A stretch of DNA of 15,195 nucleotides. It comes from Candidatus Dormiibacterota bacterium. Lineage in GTDB: Bacteria > Chloroflexota > Dormibacteria > UBA8260 > Bog-877. The notes beneath the pieces were generated by a model. The model had not been told where the DNA came from. It saw nothing but the letters and a program-made list of their open reading frames with translations, and did not search any database. Shown in pieces: positions 1 to 5,031 of the stretch. The translations under genes and the position numbers were made by a program. How positions within the stretch are numbered: position 1 is the first letter of the stretch; every line of letters begins with the position of its first letter. The stretch lies in the NCBI GenBank assembly GCA_003164475.1, contig PLTL01000201.1, positions 1 through 15,195 of the forward strand, given 5' to 3'.

Positions 1-13
1 TGCCCTCTATGGG

Positions 14-29
14 CAACAGCGGGCTGTTG
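14..29. repeat. small perfect inverted repeat near the left edge
   Basis: Arms CAACAGC (14-20) and GCTGTTG (23-29) form a perfect 7-bp hairpin around a GG loop. It lies just outside the 42-bp repeat copy at 48-89. It could be a subterminal hairpin of a decayed mobile element, but in GC-rich DNA a stem this short also arises by chance. There is no T-run that would make it a terminator. Confidence 0.3.
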
Positions 30-47
30 GCGCGCGGTGAGGACCGT

Positions 48-89
48 TCGCCGTTCTTCGCACCATCCGGAACTGCCGCACTATTCAGC
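48..89. repeat. 42-bp direct repeat, copy A (left flank)
   Basis: This 42-bp stretch matches 14990-15031 in the same orientation with four mismatches and no gaps (38 of 42 identical). It begins TCGCCGTTCTTCGCAC and ends ATTCAGC. Read on the minus strand in the frame shared with copy B, all four differences change the amino acid and copy A meets a stop at its start. Selection on DNA or RNA therefore looks more likely than a conserved peptide. The element is unidentified. A transposon end, a group II intron edge or a dispersed repeat are all possible. Apart from the hairpin at 14-29 and this repeat, I see nothing recognisable in 1-237. Confidence 0.75.
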
Positions 90-237
90 GCCCCTGGTGA
101 GAACGTCCCGACCCGTCCCAGCCCTCAGAGGCCGCGATCGCCCGACCGGAGCGGAGGAAGGGCGACGAGCTTCCGGATCTCCGCGTGCGCCCGGGCCCCG
201 CCCTGTGCGAGCCGGTCGGTGGGCACGACGGACGCCG

Positions 238-339
238 ATGATCGTCCATCAGGCATACCGCTTTGCCCTGGACCCGACCGCCGCGCCGCAGCGGGCGCTC
301 GTGCTGGGCGGCGCTGTGGGTTGTCTGCGTTCAGTCTGG
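238..339 (+). pseudogene. tnpB: TnpB (IS200/IS605-type) N-terminal remnant
   Basis: From the ATG at 238 the frame reads MIVHQAYRFALDPTAAPQRA. This matches the usual start of actinobacterial TnpB proteins, the IS200/IS605 and IS607 accessory RNA-guided nucleases, which typically begin with a short run like xxVxxAYRFALDPTPxQ. The match fades after about 30 residues, and the frame ends near 378 without the roughly 350 remaining residues or the RuvC DED catalytic residues. It is a dead fragment on the plus strand. A possible zinc-finger scrap of a TnpB lies at the far right edge on the same strand. The identification rests on recognising the N-terminal motif only. Confidence 0.6.
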
Positions 340-530
340 CGTCGTCACGACCGAGACCGCGCTCACTCAGCCCGGTGACCACGAGCAGAGTTCTCTGATA
401 CGGGCCATCAGCAGGGAGTGATTCTCTGCAGCGCTGCGGGAGAGGCTTGGAGCGACTCTGGTCAGAGCATGGAGCAACTTGGGCGGGACGTCTCTGGGGG
501 CCCTTTCCAGGCGAGTACGATTAGCATTCG
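340..530. other. non-coding stretch before the Ymh-type gene
   Basis: I find no supported gene between the TnpB remnant and the ATG at 531. The final bases contain TACGAT (516-521) about 10 bp before that ATG, which could be a -10 element for a leaderless or nearly leaderless transcript. No convincing -35 hexamer accompanies it. Confidence 0.35.
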
Positions 531-1259
531 ATGGATACCCAGTGGGCTTTGAGCGAACTTGGTAGTTTCGTTGCCGAGACGACCTTGGCTCACCAACCGC
601 AGAACACCCGTGACAGCGTCTTCATGGGAGACTTTCGGAGCACGGCAGCGGCGGAGTCAGTCGTGGTTGCGCACGCGCAAGTAGTCGAACAGATTCTTGA
701 TCGAGTGCTACCCGGCTGGCGCGACTTGATCCCAATTGACGAGCGTGGACGCTGGCAGCAGCACCATCAAGCAGCTCAGCGGGCGATGGCCCAGCTCACG
801 CGCCAAGCCGAGATCGAGGAGAAGCTCGGTGACAACGCCCCGCGGATGAACGCTGGCAACCTCCACCACTGGGTGTGGGAGGGTGCGCGGTCGCTTTGGC
901 AAAGCGGGCATTTGCGCGAGGCTGTGGTGGCGGCTGCGATCAAACTGAACGCAGAGACGCAGAACAAGCTGGGCGTCCGGGACTGTTCCGAGACTCCGCT
1001 CTTTCAGATGGCGTTTAGCAGCGACCCGCCTGCCGCGGGCAAACCCCGACTCCGACTCCCGGAGGACGATGGTGGGAAGACGGCGATGAGCATGCGGCGC
1101 GGCATGATGACATTCGCCGAGGGGTGTTACGCCGCGCTGCGCAATCCTCCAAGCCATGATCCCCAAGAAGAACTCAGCGAACAAGAGGCGCTAGAGCAGC
1201 TGGCCTCGTTTAGTGTCCTTGCCCGCTGGGTAAGCCGAACAAACGTCATCCGGGCGTAG
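531..1259 (+). CDS. TIGR02391 / Ymh-family HEPN-like protein
   Basis: This 242-aa protein has a C-terminal half that fits the TIGR02391 (Hypoth_Ymh) family, often found in defence islands and prophages. The signature runs through LHHWVWEGARSLWQSGHLRE (about 111-130), a helix AVVAAAIKLNAETQNKLG (131-148) and RLRLPEDD (174-181), and ends in CYAALRNPPSHD (199-210). R204 and H209 form an R-x4-H motif with N205 following the Arg, the catalytic signature of HEPN ribonucleases and toxins. The first 100 residues are helical and do not match a family I know. The ATG at 531 has no good Shine-Dalgarno. No antitoxin-like gene is adjacent, so it stands alone, 213 bp from the minus-strand gene downstream. 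An RNA-cleaving abortive-infection role is inferred from the motif; the family is functionally uncharacterised. Confidence 0.85.
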   Translation: MDTQWALSELGSFVAETTLAHQPQNTRDSVFMGDFRSTAAAESVVVAHAQVVEQILDRVLPGWRDLIPIDERGRWQQHHQAAQRAMAQLTRQAEIEEKLGDNAPRMNAGNLHHWVWEGARSLWQSGHLREAVVAAAIKLNAETQNKLGVRDCSETPLFQMAFSSDPPAAGKPRLRLPEDDGGKTAMSMRRGMMTFAEGCYAALRNPPSHDPQEELSEQEALEQLASFSVLARWVSRTNVIRA

Positions 1260-1472
1260 CCGCCCAGCTGAGCAGACTGACTCCACCGCCGACTTAAGCA
1301 GACGCCCTCGATGGTTTGCGAGGTCAAGCTCTAAGTAGTCGCGGCTTCAGCGCTGGTTGGCCACCGGGTCGGGCGGTGCCAGGAAGGGGTTGTAGGAGGG
1401 CGGTCGCCGGCTCCGAGTTGCGCCGAAGCGTGCTGAGCAGGTCCGTGCGGTGAGAAGCTACCGCTGCCGTCG

Positions 1473-1982
1473 TCAAGTTCCCGGACCGCTCCCTCCGCCC
1501 CCCTTCGACGCTTCGTTTATGACGATGATGCCGAGCGCTGCCGCGCCGGCCGCCAAGACCACCTTGGCGAGTCGGTCATTGCCCCCTGCTCCGATGCCGC
1601 GCTTGTAGTCCTCGTGCGTCAACTCATACCACTGGCCGTCCGCCGCCTGGATGCGGACGCGGGTCTGCACCTGACCGTTGGTGAGCGGCTGTGGGAAGGG
1701 CTGTGACACCTGGCGGACCACGACGCCAGGGGTGAACTCGACCCGCTCCTGATCAATGACCCGCCAGCCGGGGGTCCGATCCTGAACGAACTCGGCGACA
1801 CCACCGATCCGACCTGTTTGCTTGGCCCAGTTCTCGATCGTCCCCCACTGCCAGCACGGCGCCCCCGAGACGACGCCCTCCTCCGGAGGGAGGAGGCCCC
1901 GGTATCGCCAGACTGCCGCGGTCTGTTGGCGCACCCCAAGACGCACGGCGAGTTCCTTCAGACCGACGATGTCAAGATCCAT
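1473..1982 (-). CDS. helix-turn-helix protein with C-terminal hydrophobic tail
   Basis: The product is 169 aa from the ATG at 1982. The frame also opens at an ATG at 2012 (179 aa), but the domain starts naturally at MDLDIVGLKELAVRLGV, and an AAGGGG lies about 12 bases upstream. Residues 5-30 look like an AlpA/MerR-type helix-turn-helix (KELAVRLGVRQQTAAVWRYR). They are followed by the W-x-x-G-x-I-x-x-W-A-x-x-TGR segment (about 45-58) usual in actinobacterial HTH proteins of this class. A middle region (70-130) contains QTRVRIQAADGQWYELTHED and has no family I recognise. Residues 137-155 (RLAKVVLAAGAAALGIIVI) look like one membrane segment, and the tail ends INEASK plus a Gly-rich stretch. The gene is divergent from a small gene at 2106 whose tail is strikingly similar. 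A membrane-tethered sensor or regulator of the divergent operon is inference. The 213 bp between its stop and the Ymh-type gene (1260-1472) holds nothing recognisable. Confidence 0.75.
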   Translation of the reverse strand: MDLDIVGLKELAVRLGVRQQTAAVWRYRGLLPPEEGVVSGAPCWQWGTIENWAKQTGRIGGVAEFVQDRTPGWRVIDQERVEFTPGVVVRQVSQPFPQPLTNGQVQTRVRIQAADGQWYELTHEDYKRGIGAGGNDRLAKVVLAAGAAALGIIVINEASKGGGGSGPGT

Positions 1983-2027
1983 TGACCGTAGTGTACCCCT
2001 TGATCGACTCATTCTGTAGCTGACCTA

Positions 2028-2056
2028 TTGACAATCCACCAGCCGGGCCTCATCAT
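2028..2056 (+). promoter_or_regulatory. candidate sigma-70-type promoter for the 2106 gene
   Basis: A consensus -35 hexamer TTGACA (2028-2033) is followed, after a 17-bp spacer, by CATCAT (2051-2056), which matches the -10 consensus at four of six positions. Transcription would start near 2063 and give a leader of about 40 nt. The site lies in the roughly 120-bp gap between the divergent genes. Its position argues against an in-frame TTG at 2028 as a start codon, because that TTG would be the -35 box itself. Confidence 0.5.
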
Positions 2057-2090
2057 CCAAACCACGGCTGGATCGCCGGCCACCACCATC

Positions 2091-2096
2091 GAGGAA
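2091..2096 (+). promoter_or_regulatory. Shine-Dalgarno that fixes the start at 2106
   Basis: GAGGAA sits 9 bases upstream of the ATG at 2106, an optimal arrangement, and is the clearest ribosome-binding site in the window. It favours 2106 over the in-frame upstream TTG at 2028. Confidence 0.6.
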
Positions 2097-2105
2097 ACCG
2101 TCGTC

Positions 2106-2504
2106 ATGAAGTCCCCCAAAGAGGTCTCCAGCTTCGTCGCCCGCCGGGTGCTCGTGGGGAGGGTCCGGCCCAACGCGTACTACTACTACTACGCCCAGTA
2201 TGAAGCGATCCCGTACCGCCTCCCGACCCGCGAGCAGCTTGCCAACGCCTTCCTCTCTGACGCCGAGTTCCGGGCCTTGGGGCTCGCCAACTGGCTCAAC
2301 ACCCCCACCGGCGAGGTGGTCGCCACTATCGTCGCCGAGGTGATCCCGGCCACCCTCGAGCCGGAGTTCTCGTTGATCGTCGACGCTCTGAAGCTTGCCG
2401 CCGATCTGCAGCAGGCCAAGGGTCGCACCCAGATCGGAGTTGGCGGCTTCGTTGCCTTGGTCCTCGGCATCGCGATCCGCGAGGCCAACAAGGCGCCGGC
2501 GTAA
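2106..2504 (+). CDS. small Tyr-rich protein with C-terminal hydrophobic tail
   Basis: This 132-aa protein of unrecognised family has its start set by GAGGAA 9 bases upstream. Residues 25-29 are five consecutive tyrosines encoded by TAC repeated five times, in the context NAYYYYYAQYEAIPYRLPT. The middle (about 42-106) is helical and moderately acidic. Residues 110-124 (IGVGGFVALVLGIAI) form a short hydrophobic segment, followed by REANKAPA. That ending parallels the tail of the divergent HTH protein: AIREANK here, VINEASK there. The gene is first of a probable three-gene operon, with a 76-bp gap to the next gene. The similar tails suggest that the two divergent products share a membrane or a partner. 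I cannot assign a function. Confidence 0.7.
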   Translation: MKSPKEVSSFVARRVLVGRVRPNAYYYYYAQYEAIPYRLPTREQLANAFLSDAEFRALGLANWLNTPTGEVVATIVAEVIPATLEPEFSLIVDALKLAADLQQAKGRTQIGVGGFVALVLGIAIREANKAPA

Positions 2505-2521
2505 GACCGGTAGGCGCCGGC
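2495..2521 (+). repeat. 7-bp inverted repeat across the stop of the 2106 gene
   Basis: GCCGGCG (2495-2501) pairs with CGCCGGC (2515-2521) around a 13-nt loop that contains the TAA stop. The same bases also form a 9-bp direct repeat GGCGCCGGC (2492-2500 and 2513-2521). It could be an attenuator between the first and second operon genes. No T-tract follows, so a simple intrinsic terminator is unlikely. Confidence 0.3.
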
Positions 2522-2580
2522 TGCTCGGATCGAGGCGAACCGTCGAAACCCCCCCGGGCCGCTCCTCCGGGTCGTTTCGC

Positions 2581-3546
2581 ATGCCGGTGATCCCGGCCTA
2601 CGCTTTCCGCGTGACCCAAAGCACCCCACCCGCCGAACCAGGCCTGCCACAACCGCCGGCGGCACCACGCCCGCCGCGCCCGGCATCTCCCGCGAGCCTC
2701 GCGGTTAGAGGACTCCGTCAAAGCGTCACCGACCTCCACGAGGCGTGGTCCCAAGCACTGAACTCCAAGGAAGCCGCCGACGCGAGAACGGCGACGCTTG
2801 GACAGTGGGAAGCGTTGAGCCAGGCGGTCCAGCTGGCCGCGATGGATCGACAGGAGATCCTCAACCGTCGTGGGGCGGGGAGAATGCCGATGTCCCTTCC
2901 CCCGGCCGCGCCTGAAATCGCCGCCTTACTGCGGGAGGAGTCTCCAGACGCCCACCTGCATTGGTTGGAGGTAGCCCACCTGCTGGCCGTCCTGAGACTT
3001 GCCGAAGCGATGAAGAACATCGAGGGCCCCAGCGTGAGGGTGACCAGCTCTCGCCATCCGACGGGAGCGCTGTTCTTTGACGCTGGCGGTCTCCAGCTAC
3101 TGCAGCGCCGGGCAGCCCTTCTCGGCCATCTCGAGGATCAACTGGATACCGAGCTCGACGAAGCGGCGCGTCCACTCCCCGAAGTGCCCTGGACCCAGGA
3201 GCTCAGCGCAGCCAAGACCTTGGTCGGCAGCGGGTTCGACTCCTCCGCCCTGCCGCACCTGCTGGTGGCCCTGAGGTTGCTGCTCACCTGGGCAGTCCCC
3301 GAGCTGAGAGCCGTGAATGTTGAACTAGCCGAAGTCCTCGATCGCTGCCCGTCACTAGGCGAGCGGATTTCCGGGCCCGTGCGCCGAGCCCAGCAGCTCG
3401 TCTCGGTTATGGCGAACGGGCAACCGGCTCCACTCTCCGAGTGTTTTGTTCTCGCCGACTATCTGGCCACGGAGATCGGAATGCTCACCATCATGATGCC
3501 CCGGGATGAAGTTCGGGCAGCGGTTGGGGCAATGCAAGGTGGCTGA
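2581..3546 (+). CDS. helical protein of unknown function upstream of a HEPN gene
   Basis: The product is 321 aa from the ATG at 2581. A GTG at 2611 (311 aa) is an alternative, and neither has a Shine-Dalgarno. The open frame extends upstream to a TTG at 2395, but that would overlap the previous gene by about 110 bp and is rejected. Residues 12-40 are Pro/Ala-rich and probably disordered (PPAEPGLPQPPAAPRPPRP). From about residue 45 the protein is predominantly alpha-helical, with Leu/Ala-rich amphipathic stretches such as HWLEVAHLLAVLRLAEAMKN. I see no nucleotide-binding, metal-binding or catalytic motif and no membrane segment. The end overlaps the HEPN gene by 41 bp (8 bp if that gene starts at GTG 3539), implying translational coupling and probably a physical partner. 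A scaffold, inhibitor or sensor for the HEPN effector is inference only. Confidence 0.7.
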   Translation: MPVIPAYAFRVTQSTPPAEPGLPQPPAAPRPPRPASPASLAVRGLRQSVTDLHEAWSQALNSKEAADARTATLGQWEALSQAVQLAAMDRQEILNRRGAGRMPMSLPPAAPEIAALLREESPDAHLHWLEVAHLLAVLRLAEAMKNIEGPSVRVTSSRHPTGALFFDAGGLQLLQRRAALLGHLEDQLDTELDEAARPLPEVPWTQELSAAKTLVGSGFDSSALPHLLVALRLLLTWAVPELRAVNVELAEVLDRCPSLGERISGPVRRAQQLVSVMANGQPAPLSECFVLADYLATEIGMLTIMMPRDEVRAAVGAMQGG

Positions 3547-4870
3547 GCAGAAGGCCATTCGCTTTGGCGCCACCGAGGTTGTCGCCACTGGCGACTACAC
3601 TCGCACGGAGAGGAGAAACGGCTTCGCCTCGGCGAGCGCACGGTTGCCACTCGCCGTCCTAACCGCGGCAGGGATCGACTATCTGGCTGACGTCACCATC
3701 CTGGACCTCGACGGAACTCCCTACTTCGCTGGCGTCGTGGAGTCCGCGAGGCCGGAGGGAGACGACGTCATTCTCCAATTCCGCAACGGGCAGGAGCTCA
3801 GCGACACCCGGATCGCCGGACTCGGACACGCTGGACCTTTTGACGCCCGGGAGGTCATCTGGACGATCGCCCGGACGTCCGGGCTCGGCAGCGGTCGGAT
3901 CCGCATCTCCGGGTGGACGCCAGGTCCGGAGGAGCTGTTTGAGGTTGTCGCCCCGGTTCACGGTGTCAAGGCACCCTGCCGCTTACGGGTAGCCGGCGTC
4001 CTCTTCACCTCTCATCCCGGGGTTCCAAGGCTGGCCGGAGAGCTTGGGCCAGCCGAGCTCATTCAGGTCTTTCAGAGGGCTCCGTGCTGGGCGATTTCCA
4101 CCGCGAGAGCAGCGACGACACTGGACGCTGAGGCTGCCGCATTGCCACTCATCGACCTGGCGATTGGCTGGCTCGAGATCCGGAGCCACTTCGCCGCGGC
4201 GAGTTTGCCTGGTGGTCAGTTCCTGACCTTCTCCCGAGAGAACACCAGAAGCGGGCTCCGGCGGGCCGGCGCTATCTACGTCCGGGGGCTGGTTACCAGC
4301 CGGCGCTGGTTGCGAGCGCCCCAGACTTTGCGGGCAGAAGTCGAACTCGACCTAGCCGGTGTCGACATGCTTCCGATTCCAGACATTGCCGCTGACAGGG
4401 TCACGCCCCAAGAGCAGGCGGCAATAGCTGCGTGGCGAGCTGCAGCCGGCCCGGGCGACGCCATTGCCCGAGCCGAGGCCGTTTCTCGGACCATCGAGTT
4501 CCTTTGCGCGGATATCAGGAGCTTCGACTACAATCTCTTCCCGCCGTCGGCACGTAAGGCTCTACTCAAACTGGCTCGTGCCCAGTTCAATCCCGACCAG
4601 CTCAAGCGCTTCCACGAACTGGTTGGTGACCTGAACAAGCCATCCCTGGGCCTCAAACTCGATATGTGGCTTGAGCGGGAGGGCGTATCCATGACTCCCG
4701 GCGATCGCGAGGTGCTGGACAAGGTGAGGGGAGTCCGGAACGACTTTGTTCACGGGCGGTCCAGCGGCCCACCTGACGAAGCCGACGTTCGGTACGCGAC
4801 CTCGTTGCTTGGACGATGCATTGTTCAGCGTGTGCACAACATCGCCATGGCGGCGCTCGCGGGCCAGTAG
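3506..4870 (+). CDS. large HEPN-domain protein, ApeA-like architecture
   Basis: This 454-aa protein ends in a HEPN-type domain. The segment VRGVRNDFVHGRSS (407-420) carries R411-x4-H416 with N412 after the Arg, the classic HEPN RNase motif, within helices running from about 305 to the end. The N-terminal 300 residues are beta-rich (for example TILDLDGTPYFAGVVES and DVILQFRNGQEL), resembling the layout of ApeA-type antiphage proteins: a sensing N-terminal domain followed by HEPN. I cannot confirm the N-terminal family from sequence alone. The ATG at 3506 overlaps the preceding gene by 41 bp. An in-frame GTG at 3539 would give a tighter 8-bp overlap and is equally plausible. It is last in the operon and convergent with the DUF499 gene. 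An RNA-cleaving, infection-activated effector is inferred from family knowledge. Confidence 0.75.
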   Translation: MKFGQRLGQCKVAEQKAIRFGATEVVATGDYTRTERRNGFASASARLPLAVLTAAGIDYLADVTILDLDGTPYFAGVVESARPEGDDVILQFRNGQELSDTRIAGLGHAGPFDAREVIWTIARTSGLGSGRIRISGWTPGPEELFEVVAPVHGVKAPCRLRVAGVLFTSHPGVPRLAGELGPAELIQVFQRAPCWAISTARAATTLDAEAAALPLIDLAIGWLEIRSHFAAASLPGGQFLTFSRENTRSGLRRAGAIYVRGLVTSRRWLRAPQTLRAEVELDLAGVDMLPIPDIAADRVTPQEQAAIAAWRAAAGPGDAIARAEAVSRTIEFLCADIRSFDYNLFPPSARKALLKLARAQFNPDQLKRFHELVGDLNKPSLGLKLDMWLEREGVSMTPGDREVLDKVRGVRNDFVHGRSSGPPDEADVRYATSLLGRCIVQRVHNIAMAALAGQ

Positions 4871-4948
4871 ACCGTCGCTTCGACTCCGGCCACAACACTT
4901 GCGCCTCAATGACCCGGCCAGACGATGCATGGCGCCATCAGGCAGTCG

Positions 4949-4976
4949 CGTCGCACGCAGCCGTGCCTCTGCGACG
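4949..4976. terminator. candidate bidirectional hairpin between convergent operons
   Basis: CGTCGCA (4949-4955) pairs with TGCGACG (4970-4976). Inside it lies an alternative stem GCACG / CGTGC (4953-4957 with 4962-4966). It sits in the 161-bp gap between the HEPN gene and the convergent DUF499 gene, where both transcripts must end. No U-tract follows on either strand, so this is weak evidence and rests mostly on position. Confidence 0.3.
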
Positions 4977-5031
4977 ATAAACCCTCCGCCAGCCGATCCC
5001 CCCACCAAGGAGGCGCGCCGTCCTGCTGTTC

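Noticed and set aside
9..398. 129-codon plus-strand frame at the left edge
   Set aside because: It runs through the 42-bp repeat and over the TnpB remnant in a different frame. It is Arg/Pro/Ser-rich with no family resemblance.
2395..2580. Upstream extension of the helical protein to TTG 2395
   Set aside because: It would overlap the previous gene by about 110 bp. The added residues are basic and Pro-rich read-through of another gene's codons.
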